Shown: positions 21,443 through 33,372, counted from the first letter of the stretch. The stretch: DNA of 64,000 nt from Siphonodentalium dalli (GCA_032622095.1 CP136062.1:9513710-9577709), one strand, 5' to 3'. Numbers and translations: made by a program. Notes: generated by a model from the sequence alone, not told the origin.

Positions 21443-23370
21443 AATAAAGAGCGTTTGCTTCACTTCTATACGAAACAAAAACCAAAACAGCTGACAGTCG
21501 CTCTGACGAGGGTAAGGTTGTGTAGAGTATAAGGTGTGTTTATCGGTATTTCGTCTCATTGTCGACCTATATCCCCACCACTATAATATATAACAGTCTT
21601 GATGTTCAAATGAGCCATGTCCGTTCAAATGGTAAATATCTAATCTATATTAAAATGAGAAATCAGCTACCACCCACATACGATAAAATAACTAAACGGT
21701 TGTATTCAAAAGTGTAATACATTCACGATATGTTTATGATCATGCACAAAGGGTCGATACAGAGACGTGACGAGGGGGGGGGTGGGGTGTTTCACTTCAA
21801 CTGTTGTAAAATTGTTCAACAGTTGGAATATTCATATACCTAGCACGTCAGTTGGAAATTTCACACCAAAACAAGGTTGAAATTATTCTGGCAGTTTGAT
21901 GTTCCCAAAAAATTATTAGTTGGGAATTGTTATTGTTTCAGACCAACATTTGCACATTTTCCTCCTTTTGGTAAACAAATTCGGACTGTATTGGCCAACA
22001 GTTGGAAATTTTCCAACCTTAGGTTTGAAATATCCAACAAATGGAAAGGGGACAGTCTATAGATGCTAGGATTATCAATTTTTATATTCAGATTTCAAAA
22101 CGTTCTCACACCAGACCGAACCATGGTCGACCCGATGTATCCTGGTCTCTCCCCATGCAGTGGCCCGTCAAAACTGATAATTAATTTAAGAAAAACAAAT
22201 CAGGGCGTGATTTGCCTGGCATTAGAGCACTATATGTTATGATTGTGCAATTTCCATGTTCAGATCTACAAATGCTCTTATATTAGTCGGCACAGTGGAA
22301 CCCTCCCACAACAGGATATGTGGTAACAAGACTACTGATCCATGTATAACAGACTACAGTTCAGGCACGTGGAGGAACAGTTGGGGAAAATCAAACCCAA
22401 CGGGGGTGCACAATTGGCATTACGCAAGGCTCAATGGGGTGTATAGTTGGGAATTTGAAGCTGGACACCCGCTCTCACCGCGGAGACCCTCTATAATCCA
22501 TGGGCCGAGACTGCGTATAGCACCATCAACTCACTCTCATGCATAATCCGAATAAACGCTCGCAAATTACTATTTCCTCGGCTTTGGGGCGTAACAAATA
22601 TTTTATTCGAATAGAGGAACCCACACATCAAAGCTAAGAGTGATCAGATATCGATTTTTGAAATCTATTATTTTTCACCACCGATAATTTTTAGAGGCCC
22701 AGTAAACAATCGACGAGAAGACTGTCTAGGACCAAATTGCGGATGAAGATGTATAACTCTAAAATCAAGTGTTTTTTTTCATTTAAATAAATGTTGATAA
22801 ATAACAGGTTTTGGGCAAATGTATACTATAGTTGACTGTGGTTAGCATTATTTGTGTTGGAATCTGATGACATGGGGACCATTGAATTAAAGGTTCGAGT
22901 AATTTTAATCATGACATGTCTTTACTGGAGTGAAGATAGTTGTTAGTGAACAAATTGGCGTTCCGTAGTTATCTAAGTGCAAGAAGCCGCCTCGATACTT
23001 TGAACATAAAACATGGCGTAAATGACATATTTATCAATGAGATTTGCCCATGAAATCTTGCAATGAATAGATTAATGCATAGCTGACTTCTATTTCATAG
23101 AATTAATGTACTTTTGAGTGAGAAAACTTTAGTGAAAGATTACCGGTCATTGGGATACATATACCCGTTCCAAATCCCTACCGCTGTATGCACTGCATTG
23201 AAAGGACGCAAGTGAGCGTGACGAATTTCACCGATTCACCGGTACTTTAGTGAAAGATTACCGGTCAATGGGATACATATACCCGTTCCAAATCCCTACC
23301 ACTGTATGCACTGCGTTGAAAGGACGCAAGTGAGCGTGACGAATTTCACCGATTCACCGGTACCCGTCGG
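21443..23370 (+). repeat. Segmental tandem duplication, copy B
   Basis: This is the counterpart of 19583-20965. It starts AATAAAGAGCGTTTGCTTCA and passes through 'GAGAAATCAGCTACCACCCA', 'GAAGCCGCCTCGATACTTTG' and 'ACCGGTCATTGGGATACATA'. It is longer than copy A mainly because of extra sequence around 22550-22960 and an internal 115-bp duplication at its 3' end. A G-run at 21776-21786 replaces the C-run at 19917-19926 of copy A. Confidence 0.85.
23127..23362 (+). repeat. Perfect-looking ~115-bp tandem duplication
   Basis: The block from 'TTTAGTGAAAGATTACCGGT' to 'TTTCACCGATTCACCGGTAC' is present twice (about 23129-23246 and 23246-23362) with only a few differences, such as ACCGCTG versus ACCACTG. 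The high identity shows this step is much younger than the surrounding segmental duplication. Confidence 0.92.
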
Positions 23371-23439
23371 ACGGATATCGCAAACTCGCTAGTGTCATTG
23401 ACATGGGAACTATATTGTATCTGGATATATGACCCCTCA

Positions 23440-24275
23440 GCTAGGCACGGCCCCCTCTAAAAAGTTCCCACTATAACCAAGAAACAGATAAGTGCAGTAT
23501 CGTGCTTTAGTTAATGTCACAAATCGTGTTTATTTTGTTGTGATTGTATCTCAAGGGTAATGTATCATGAATCATGTATTACCACAAAGTTATGCATGAT
23601 GATGGGGATTGCTTTCATGACTAACCCACTAGAGGTAGTGTAATATGAGCCCAATTATAAAAACTAGACCAAATATTACCCTTTTCCAATGACATTGACT
23701 GTAGCAATTGACCTTGTTCATTGATGGATCCTTAATGGCAATATGAGTTCACATGCATCATTTCTTCATACGCAATTAGGCTCAGGTTTCCAGCAGTTGG
23801 ATTTTCAATAATAATATTTGATGCCGTTGCCATGGAAACCAGATTTTATCTCGACAGTTTGTCAAACATCTCACTGGGCATCCCCCAAAAGGTGTCCATT
23901 ATAACTACGGAACACATATGTGAAGTTTCATGATTTAGTTACTAAAGTTACAAAATTGCAGTTATTTTGGTCTTGATGGTAATGCATCGTCGTTTATGTA
24001 CTGTCACAATTACCACAACAAGGTAGTACTTAAAATGCCGATTAAAATGTGACTAAAAATGTGCCATACAAAAAAAACAAGGTTCGTTGATTCTCAAAAG
24101 CGACATATTTTGTATTTTTCTTCAAATATATGATGTCGTTGTCACGGAAACATGGGTTTATAATGACATTTGACACCACCCCCACCTGGGCACGCCCTCC
24201 AAAACGTTTTCCCTATAACTAAGTATATATTTGTATAAGTTTCGGGCTTTAGTCAATAAATTCACATTTCAACCC
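23440..24275 (+). repeat. Three diverged tandem units with 'ACTATAACCAAG' core
   Basis: Units near 23443, 23877 and 24177 share the order 'GGCACGSCCCCY', 'CCACTATAACYAAG', 'AAGTTTC..GCTTTAGTYA' and 'TCACAAA'. The first two also share a trailing 'GGTAATG' and a 'GTTGCCATGGAAAC' or 'GTTGTCACGGAAAC' segment ahead of the next unit. Spacing is about 430 and 300 bp. Confidence 0.7.
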
Positions 24276-24329
24276 CTAACGGACCCCAGATAAGTAAATA
24301 ACTCTATAATATACACAAAAGCACGATAT

Positions 24330-24895
24330 CTTGGGAAATAACTGATTTCAACCAATTTTGAAAATGGCCACAAAGTTTAGAGGTCGTTATCTCATGACTG
24401 GCTCGTCAGTTGCAACCATAACACAGTTCTCCGTGTAGCATATATGCTCTAGATTATTTCCGAGTAAAGATAACGTATTCAAAACTGATATATAAACTTA
24501 TTGGGTAGAAAATGTATGACCCGATATGAAAAAAGCTAATATTTTAGTCAATGACCTTGACCTTTGTATTTGACCTTGACATATATTGGTGAAATCTCCA
24601 GTGTCAAATTAAAGCCCACCAAGGATAGCACCCCATATGAATGCCAAGATAGAGTTACTGCATTAAACTTTCTTGATAGAGACCATTATAGGCATATGTT
24701 TTATACCGGAAAAAACACACTCCATTGCCATGGAAACAAACATTTTCCACACTAAGCTACACTGCCCCAGTATGCCCCAGCACTGACATAAACTTCAGAC
24801 TATGAGATTTCAGAAAACTTTTGGTAGAATTTGCCCACCAAATTGGTACCACTTTCCATTTTTGGGGAGCCTGGCTCATGGACTAATTGCCAAGT
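24330..24895 (-). repeat. Dispersed repeat R1, minus copy (partner 13856-14425)
   Basis: On the minus strand this segment reads in the same order as 13856-14425. It includes two exact TCAAGGTCA motifs (plus-strand TGACCTTGA at 24552 and 24571). It extends rightwards into 'ATTGCCAAGTTATTGGCAGA' and 'CACATAGCATCTTAGATGC' (to about 24960), which instead match 4184-4250 inside the foldback element. Two repeat families abut here. Confidence 0.85.
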
Positions 24896-24962
24896 TATTG
24901 GCAGAAGTTGTTTTCGACTGCCAATAAACTTCACATAGCATCTTAGATGCATACCCCTTGTT

Positions 24963-26880
24963 AACAGATGCATTGTGATGCACATATTTCCACAATTTGA
25001 TATATTTAGCTTGCATGTACATTTCTGTAGTGGCTGTGAATGGTATTTAAAATCTAACAATATTCAACACTAGAAATTTGTGTCCAACTGTAATGGTCTG
25101 ACATTAGAAATGGGGAAATGGGGAAATGGAATTATCATTATACGGTATGTGCCAAATAAATGTAGCATTTTCGGCTGTGGCCGGTATAGTGACTCTCAAT
25201 TAGGTATAATTCTACATTCATTTCTCCCATAAATAATATATATTTGACGGAGCAGAGCATCCAGTCGTTAGTATATCCAATCGACCCTATCGCTAAAAGC
25301 GATTGCATATACAAAACTAGAATGCACTCAGAGAGATGCCAACGTGCGCAAAAATGTAATACAAAATAATTTCACTGTATTTTACTTAATTTATTTAATT
25401 TAATTTAATGTTAGCAAAAAAAGACAATTACCATTTTTCATTTCATCACAGATAAAAGGCAAATTACTATATTAATCATTTAAGTAATTAAAACCAATTC
25501 CATGTTGCCGAAAGGATGAGACTTTAAAGGCCTTAGTTGTCGAAAATATTCATATTTGTTCCAATCACCGTAAACAGAAAAAACAGTAAAACGCATACAG
25601 TTTCGTTCATATATACCATGACCATCGCGTAAACAGCATGTTATCATAAAGACCTACTATAGTTTACATAAGCAAGAGCCTGATTGTGTTACAGAAGACA
25701 GCACAATGCTACTGGCTAATCACACACAAATGGCATAAACGCTCTTTATTAGTTCCATATCAGGAATTCACCCACAAAGAACGCTCTTTATGTTTACCAT
25801 CATAATATAAACAAACACCAGAAAAGTAACTTTTAATGCTTTTGTTTACATAACAATGGTCAACCATATGACAATAACATACTGTTTATTCGATATTTCT
25901 TATCAAAGAGACTGTACATAGTACATTGTATGTAAGACTAATTTTCATTCTGCTACCAACCCGGTTTCTTAGTAGACTATTTTGTTAAAATTACTTCAGT
26001 GGCCACTTTACAACTAGAATAAGCTACAGCGCAATGCACACTATTAGTTTTCAGTATATTTTTGTTTGAAAATATATTACCATTACCACCCACGTAATCG
26101 TGCTAAATATCAGGTGATCATCGTTTAAGATGTTATTCAAACGTTGAACATTCACCCAATATTGTTAGTTGTGGTTCTGTGTGCAACAGACATGTGTAAC
26201 ATTATGGAAAATGGGTAAACGCGGTGATGCGGTTGAAGACAACGTAGTAAGTTTCGCTTAGATGTGGCCTTGGTGAATTCAACCAAATATAAACACAATC
26301 TCTGTCACAGATTATGTAGGCAATTTTGGTCAAGTTTTGAATTTATTGAAGACAGTCTATGGTACTCATTTGTGATTTAATAAATTTAGTTCATGGTACA
26401 CCATCACGCATTATTGTGATAAAAGCGAAATATTCGTGTTTTATCACTTGATCTGAGTCAACTATAACTACTATTTTGAGACACGTACAATAGAATCTAC
26501 GCATTCTCCCCAGTACAATATGAACATAATTCATACCGTTTTATAGCAATTAATTTTTTAAGGTTTTATACCATAGATATCAAAATAAATGGTGATTGGT
26601 CTCATTCGTGAGACTGCTCTGAATACATATATTTCTGCTTCTAGAGAAAGGCCGCATAGTCAATACATCCCTACTAAATCCCGTTTAGCTGTTTAATTAC
26701 ACATATATCACACGATTCAAGATTAGCGGTACAGATAAAACTGCGTCATTTTTCCGTTTCTGGACGCCCAAAAGTCCAGATTTAACCGTTCCACAAGACC
26801 CTGATTTCGCTTGCTCTCTCGTGAGATACATCAGAAAGAATTCGTACATCTCTAATCAGCATTCAATCGCTATCTTAAAC
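24963..26880. other. Unassigned intergenic sequence
   Basis: This is the longest repeat-poor stretch in the first half, AT-rich and without a sustained frame. 'AAACGCTCTTTATT' at about 25738 and 'GAACGCTCTTTATG' at about 25786 are two minus-strand copies of the AATAAAGAGCGTTT motif that marks the starts of the duplicated segments at 19583 and 21443. Nothing else is recognised. Confidence 0.45.
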
Positions 26881-27125
26881 CTTTCATGACAGGAGCTGTG
26901 CTGGTGCAGCATTAAAGATACTGTGTGAGTGAATTCTCTTATATATGCGAGTCTTCCATATATAAAAGAATGCACTGACTTATAAGGTCAAGGAAAATAT
27001 TGTTAGGCCAATGTATGCTCTTATATATGCGAGGCTCCCTATGGGAGACTCACACAAATAAGAGAATGCATTGGCACAATGTTTTCGCAAAATTTCAGGA
27101 AGCTCCTGTCATGGAAGTGTTAATG
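26881..27125. repeat. Hairpin family H, two adjacent copies with both flanks
   Basis: Copy one (26921-26980) follows 'GCTGTGCTGGTGCAGCATTA'. Copy two (27006-27077) has arms GGCCAATGTATGCTCTTATA and AATAAGAGAATGCATTGGC around a 'CTCCCTATGGGAGACTC' inner palindrome. The conserved tail 'GCAAAATTTCAGGAAGCTCC' then follows. This locus shows both family flanks and is the best guide to the complete element. Confidence 0.8.
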
Positions 27126-27865
27126 TAGCTCTAAACTTCGCATACTTTCCAATTCTCAATGTACCATTGCTGTAATTTAGATGCTTGCTGTCACTGTTTG
27201 AATAAAGTCATGTACTGAGGTCATATACAAATTGTATTGGTCACTTAATTATTCCTGCAACCACTAGCCTCACTTTGGGCTAGGTTGTTAAGACTATCAG
27301 CTAGCACATGTTTACTGGGTTAAAACTTCAGTAAGAATTTCAACCGTTTCTGTGATGCATGGCCTTCACACACAGTCAGTGGGCAAATGTGAAAATGTCA
27401 TTTTCAACTTTCTAACTTGAACATTTCCAACATAACACCCTAATTTTTCATCTGATGGCCATTTCAGTCTAAAAGTAGGGAAGTATTAAAATTTTGGTGT
27501 AAAAAACTTAAATACATTACAGGCCTATATTTAATAATTAATATTTAATAGAAAATAAGCTATAAGACATCTAATAGATCAATTTTGACTCAATTACTGT
27601 CAAAAATATCTAATTGTTGCTCTTATGCTGTCAGCTGCTATATTGTCAACTGTTTAACACTTTTACCAGTTCTGCATATATATGGCACTGTGTACTGTGT
27701 TCTGACCAAAATGTTAACTTGGCTACACAAAATCTAGACCTAGAAGATCCACAAAATTATGAGATTCAACAAAATTAATTTATTTCCAAATTTATATTAT
27801 CACATAAATGTTCCTATTAATAATAGTCCTACATTCATGATGATGACCTCTCTGTCAGGTGGTGC
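27126..27865. other. Unassigned intergenic sequence
   Basis: AT-rich DNA with no gene or repeat recognised. Confidence 0.45.
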
Positions 27866-27867
27866 CT

Positions 27868-28670
27868 GCCAAATCCTAAAATGTATTGTCCGCCGACCCA
27901 AAGGGTTCGGAGGACTATTATAATCCGTGCGTGCGTCCGAGGTTTCCTGATGATAACTTTAGTTGGAGTGAACCAAATTACATTAAATATGGTATGTGGG
28001 TTTACTAGCAGAAAAGACAGGTCAAGTTCGAATTCTGGTTCCGTCCGCCAATTTTCACCAGAGTTATGCCCCTTTTTTGACTTAGAAAACCCCTGAAAGT
28101 TGGTTTCCGGATGATAACTTTAGTAGAGTTAATCGGATTCAAACCAAATTTGGTATATTACTTTCTCCCAGCAAAACACAGGTCAAGTTCGAACTTGGGC
28201 AGAGTTATGCCCCTTTTTCGACATAGAAAATTCAGTTTTTCTTCTGTTTTTTTGGTTTCCGGATGATAACTTGATTTTGGATTGTTATGGGCCTTTTTTG
28301 TCTGCCGACCCGACATATAAAACCCCAAAAGTTGGTGTCCGGATGATAACTTTAGTAGAGTTAATCAGATTTAAACCAAATTTGGTATGTGTCTTTCTCC
28401 CAGCCAAACACAGTTCAAGTTCGAATTCGGGTTCCGCCCGCCAATTTTAACCAGAGTTATCTCCCTTTTTTACTTATAATTTTTGCCAATTTGAGGTTTC
28501 CGGATGATAACTTTAGTAAATGTGTACTGAATGAAATTAAATTTGGTATGTAGGTTTACTAGCACAAAAGACAGATCAAATTCGATTTCGTGTTCCGCCA
28601 TGCCAATTTTTATGCGCAAACAACGGTCGTATCAAGCCGACGCTTAGAGGCGGACATAAGGTCTACCGAC
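27868..28670 (+). repeat. ~130-bp tandem repeat family with 'GGATGATAACTTTAGT' core
   Basis: After a 5' hairpin ('GTCCGCCGACCCAAAGGGTT' pairing with 'CGGAGGAC'), units repeat 'TTTCCGGATGATAACTTTAG', 'AACCAAATTTGGTATGTG', 'AGGTCAAGTTCGAAYTYGGG' and 'AGAGTTATGCCCCTTTTT'. Units start near 27940, 28105, 28255, 28335 and 28496. The 3' edge carries 'AACAACGGTCGTATCAAGCC' and 'GAGGCGGACATAAGG'. One 71-codon frame is only repeat periodicity. The layout (structured 5' end, repeated core, distinct 3' end) suggests one composite non-autonomous element. Confidence 0.8.
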
Positions 28671-28998
28671 CTTTTATTTTTTTTTTAATTATCACAAAGG
28701 GTCGAATGGCTGGATGGTTCAGAGCCTGCATATTTAGTATCAAATGAACACTTTTTCTGGAAGCATGTTGGTTTGCCATGCAAACTGCCATTTGTTCTCA
28801 GTTCGGTAGGGAGATTTAAAAAAAAAATTATTATAAAATGTTAATTTTTCACCAATTCATGACTATTTGAACCGATATGAAATTATGGGATGCTCAGACT
28901 GCGTAGGCCTGCTATTTTTAATAAAATGAACAGCTCCTGTTCAATTGTTCTCAAAATCTGAGATATTGACATTTAAATTAGAAACAGATCAAGTGTCC
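28671..28998. other. Unassigned intergenic sequence
   Basis: No gene or repeat relation is recognised, apart from an A/T homopolymer-rich stretch near 28675-28690 and 28816-28830. Confidence 0.4.
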
Positions 28999-29007
28999 GT
29001 CAATATA

Positions 29008-29995
29008 TATACTCTAGTAGCTCATGGTGGTTTTGTATGCACTTGTATGTCCAGAGCAAAACTCTTCATGAATCCACTAATTGAAGGTACACGAACAATA
29101 TTTGGTTGGTGACACATTTCCCATTGAGGGCGAAATGGGTCAAATGGCCACGCCCTTTTTGCGCGAAGTACTACCACCCGCCGTGACTATATCTCCAGAA
29201 CCGTTTGACATAGGGGGCCGAGTGACCACTCAAAATGTGCGGAATGGTCACATTATGGGTGGTCAGTAATACATTTTTATATCCAAAAGTCAATGGTTTT
29301 TAAGATAATTGCCAAAAACCAAAAAAAATCCATTTTTAAGGGCCCAATTTTGGGGTTCAGCACTTTTATCTCAAAGCTATGGAATCCTATTAGGGCCACT
29401 TGCTAATGGCGCGTTCGGCGCACTTTTTGTCGCTTTCGGCGCGCGCCGAAACATACCCTAATGGCGCACTTTTTGTCGCTTCCGGCGCGCGCCATTAGGG
29501 AGTGGACCTAATAGTATGCCTAATGGCGCTTTCGGCGCGCGCCGAAAGCGACAAAAAGTGCGCCATTAGTAACGCGCCGAAAGCGACAAAAAGTGCGCCA
29601 TTAGTAACGCGCCGAAAGCGACAAAATGTGCGCCGTTACGGCGCACATTTTGTCGCTTTCGGTGCGCCGAAACATGCGCTAATATCGCACATTTTGTCGC
29701 TTTCGGCGCGAAAGCGACAAATAGTGCGCCGTAACGGCGCATATTTTGTCGCTTTCGGCGCTTTCGGCGCGTTACTAATGGCGCACTTTTTGTCGCTTTC
29801 GGCGCTTTCGGCGCATCGCGCCGAAAGCGCCATTAGCAAGTGGCCCTAATAGGATTCCATATAAAGCTGAGCCCAAAATTAAAATGTTATTGACCTATAT
29901 CCATCGGTGCCACATACAGGTATCATTTATAATATTTTCTGTACCATTATCGGATGGAATTGACCTTCAAGGAGCTCTTGACCCTGAAAATAAGG
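29008..29995 (+). repeat. Dispersed repeat R2, plus copy (left arm of a long inverted repeat)
   Basis: The sequence starts at 'ACTCTAGTAGCTCATGGTGG' and passes through 'CCATTGAGGGCGAAATGGGT', 'CATTTTGAGTGGTCAC'-related sequence and 'CCATTTTTAAGGGCCCAATT'. It is split at 29379-29862 by the GC-rich foldback, then resumes 'GAGCCCAAAATT' and ends 'GGAGCTCTTGACCCTGAAAA'. The reverse complement lies at 32858-33325. The outer ends of the two copies face away from each other, as in terminal inverted repeats of a ~4.3-kb element. Short frames sharing 'YLVGDTFPIEGEMGQMATP' exist in both copies but diverge by frameshift afterwards, so DNA-level homology is the better explanation. Confidence 0.85.
29379..29862. 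mobile_element. GC-rich multi-palindromic foldback element (484 bp)
   Basis: The terminal inverted repeats are ATGGAATCCTATTAGGGCCA at the left end, continuing CTTGCTAATGGCGC, and the reverse complement on the right, ending GGATTCCAT. Between them are about ten copies, six forward and four inverted, of a core like GGCGCACTTTTTGTCGC. The cores are joined by TTTCGGCGCG and GCGCCATTAG modules, so almost any part can pair with another part. The direct duplication AAAGCT (29373-29378 and 29863-29868) flanks it. The paralogous R2 copy near 32963 has the same site uninterrupted. It is strikingly CpG-rich in an AT-rich setting. Long frames on both strands arise from the repeats and are not genes. Confidence 0.92.
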
Positions 29996-32769
29996 TTTTT
30001 GGATGGAATATATTGGTCGTAGAATGAAAAACAGACATTTTCCCAATAACAAAGATGTTGAGGAAATCATCAATTATAGGTTATTTGATCAGTAACCTAA
30101 AACTCCTACAAAAAGGTTACCTGGTGATATAATTTGAATGTAGTTCATCTTTTGTTATCTAGATTTCATGGCCTTTGGTGTGAGATGGCTGCCAAAATGG
30201 TTATAAATGGAATGACATATATCGCATTAGCAATATACTTGTAAATGAGTTCAATGTGTTATTTTCTTTAAACTTATGGGAGAACAGGGTGTTTTTATGG
30301 TATTCTAATGTTGAATTGAATTCTACTCAGCCCACCAGTAGGTTTAGTAAATGTTGAGTTACTACAATTTGATCAATCAGTATGATTCGGTAGTCCAGCA
30401 GGTTGTGTCTTTATCAGTCCCACATCAATTTTGATTGGCTGCATCACCATTTTGTATACAGGTTCTACAATTTCCCTAACATGTACATTATTTTAGAACA
30501 AACAATGGCTAGCCTGGCATGATTGCCTATATTTATATCCTGATATATGTATACGTACACGTAGATGTATATTTGCCCTAAATTGTTTCTGGTTCAAATT
30601 TGTCATAATAAGTCATAAGAAAGATGCAGTTGCAGTAATATTAAAATATATTGTCCTGTTCAAAACTAACAAATACATGTCCAGTTATAATAAATCCACA
30701 CATTAAAAATATAGGGCTTCCATAAATACAGAATATTTTCCAACTTGACAATCGTTCCTTGTGTTAATTCAACTGAGTGAGTTCATGTGAGGTTCATGGA
30801 AATTTATTTGGCAAGCTTGATTCTAAAGTGTCTAGCTTTATGGGCTTGAAATTCCGAATGCAATCCTGTTGCGTTGTGAGCTCAGAGTGAGTTAGAAGAA
30901 AAATACAAGCATCAGTTGATATGCAGATATAAATACATACAAATCTACATTCTGCAGGTAGCCATGCTATGCAATCCTCCCTCATGTATCAACTTATTGT
31001 GGATGTTGTAGATTTTGTAGATTTCTGGATGTTGTAATGCAATATAGATCTCCATTATAGTTGCACAAATTTATTTTTCATTTCGTCCCTTTAAATTGAC
31101 TTTTATGTATGTATATGTGCCACTCCAAAAATGTCAGTAAAAGTACTGTAAACCGGCACAGGAGATATATATATATACTTTACATGTCAAATATTGTGAA
31201 CCATGCAGGTACGGGTATGTGTGTCAGTCGCCTTATGTGTGTGATGTACATGCAGTAACTACATGTATATTCTAGTGAAATTTATGGTCTGCACTCTGCA
31301 GTATTTCAAAAACATGCTATGGCCATGCCTACATAAACATATGTACACTGATTCTAACACAATGATTGTCAGGTTATAATCTATGTTTGAGGAAAGTTAC
31401 TATGTATTTTTCATTTGTGTTGCATTTGTCAATATTAATGGGTCCCAGGAGCCCAGATGTTACTAGTGCAGAGCCCATTTAATTTTCATGAGACTGGTGG
31501 ACTTCATGTCTATACTCCTAAATAAACATGACTCTGAGTCTTATCAGACCAAGACGGTATTGTGTATGTTTTACTAGAATTATATTTAGAAAAGACTCAA
31601 CCATTATTTTTCCACTGCCCTATATATCACAATATATTCATTTGGCAGTATTCATCCCAAGTTTAGTGGTGATGCTAATAAATTTGGTATGATATTCAGG
31701 TAGTGCAAATCGATCTGAACAAATCGAGGATAAGCCACTATGAGTAGAAAACATTAAAAACATGTATATTGTGAAATATTTCAATAATAGGCGTGCTGGT
31801 TTTTACAAACTGGCCATAATTGAGATGACTATTCCTGTTGTTTACCAAACATCAGCGACACATTAAATATTTTTAAGTATATATGTTCTTGAATGTTTCA
31901 TACAGACACTGACTTTTGCACAAATTGCTCGGATTAGCCAAACAATGCAAAAATAACCAACTTTAGATAAAATGATGGTACTTAACAGAATCGCTTTGAC
32001 CTACAAACATCATAGCAATCCAGCAGTACCCATCAGCATAATATAAAATTAGCAGGACCACTTAACCTGGGGTGGTATTGAAAATGAAAATATCTTTAAA
32101 ATGGTAAGTTATGAGGGCTATTAGCTATTATGAAGAATTATGTTAGTGAAATTATAGACCCTCGTCTTCTCCAACCTGCACTTAGTGCTGCAACTATCAT
32201 GGCCAATCAAAACTAATTCCATCATTTCCTAAAACTGTTTGTGAGATGAGGTGTCCTTTTGGAAGAATTGATTACTTCTGAAATATATACTGGTACATAT
32301 GGTCATCTCTCATCTGATTACAACATGTTTTACTATGCCCAGATGCAATACCCATTTTAGGATCGCAACATGTGGCTGCTGCATGAAGCAAACAGTTGGT
32401 CATTCCATTTAGTAAAAGTGTTTAGCATGTTTCATATCTTGGTCACTTAAATCAGATCAGCTGTTAAATGTTGATAACAAATTTTGAAAACCTGTTTTGT
32501 TCAATCTGTACATTTCTGTTGATTAGAACACACTTGTTACCTGATTTTTGGTAAAGCACACCAGTTTCCAAGGCATGTTCAGTCGGGAAGAGCTCATGTT
32601 GTGTGTCGGGGTAAACACATCCTCAGCAGCAATTTCCAGCTAATCCCATTGTGTGTGGTCAATTGTGCTCTTAAGTCGATCAGAGAATTCGGATAGTTCT
32701 TTAAAAAGTGTCATACATATGCTGTGGCCTTGGTGGTATTGTATAATTGTGGTGCGTACCATGTTGAAA
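29996..32769. other. Repeat-poor interior between the two R2 copies
   Basis: About 2.8 kb of AT-rich DNA without recognisable domains, splice-bounded exons or repeats. If the R2 arms are terminal inverted repeats this would be the element's interior, but no transposase motif is visible. It is equally consistent with unrelated intergenic DNA between two insertions. Confidence 0.45.
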
Positions 32770-33325
32770 TCGGTTTTTGGCAATTATCTTAAAAACCATT
32801 GACTTTTGGATATGAAAATGTATTACTGACCCCCCATAATGTGGATTTTCAGGGTCAAGAGCTCCTTGAAGGTCAATCCCATCTGATAATGGTACAGAAA
32901 TTATACCTATATGTGGTACCGATGGATATAGATCAATAAAATTCGAATTGGGGGCTCAGCTTTGAGATAAAAGTGCTGAACCCAAAATTGGGCCCTTAAA
33001 AATGGATTGTTTTTGGTTTTTGGCAATTATCTTAAAAACCATTGACTTTTGGATATGAAAATGTATTACTGACTCCCCATAATGTGGCCATTCCGCACAT
33101 TTTGAGTGGTCACACGACCCCCTATATCCAACGGTTCTGGAGATATAGTCACGGCGGGTGGTAGTACTTCGCGCAAAAAGGGGCGTGGCCATTTGACCCA
33201 TTTCGCCCTCAATGGGAAATGTGTCACCAACCAAATATTGTTCGAGAACCTTCAATTAGTGGATTCATGAAGAGTTTTGCTCTGGCCATACAAGTGCATA
33301 CAAAACCACCATGAGCTACTAGAGT
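32770..33325 (-). repeat. Dispersed repeat R2, minus copy with internal duplication
   Basis: The reverse complement matches 29008-29378 and 29863-29995. The junction 'TCTCAAAGCTGAGCC' (minus strand, about 32958-32972) is the empty site for the foldback in the plus copy. A ~68-bp block, 'TGGCAATTATCTTAAAAACC' through 'CCCCATAATGTGG', is present twice (about 32778 and 33017). The inner end has therefore rearranged, with one block repeated beyond the 'GAGCTCCTTGAAGGTCAAT' segment. Confidence 0.88.
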
Positions 33326-33354
33326 AATAGGCCTACTAGTACCCCCTTCAGAGC

Positions 33355-33372
33355 CATGCCCCCCCCCCCCAA
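33355..33372. repeat. Poly-C tract
   Basis: A run of about ten C residues is followed by T-rich DNA. Similar C or G runs occur near 19917, 21776, 45647 and 59305. Confidence 0.8.

Noticed and set aside
29081-29269. Shared peptide (YLVGDTFPIEGEMGQMATP) in both R2 copies as possible conserved protein
   Set aside because: The frames diverge by an indel right after the shared part while the DNA stays alignable, so conservation is at DNA level through common repeat ancestry.
29502-29849. 115-codon plus-strand frame and 67-codon minus-strand frame with repeated Ala/Ser/Lys words
   Set aside because: Both are translations of the inverted GC-rich cores of the foldback element. The same words appear on both strands because the DNA is palindromic.
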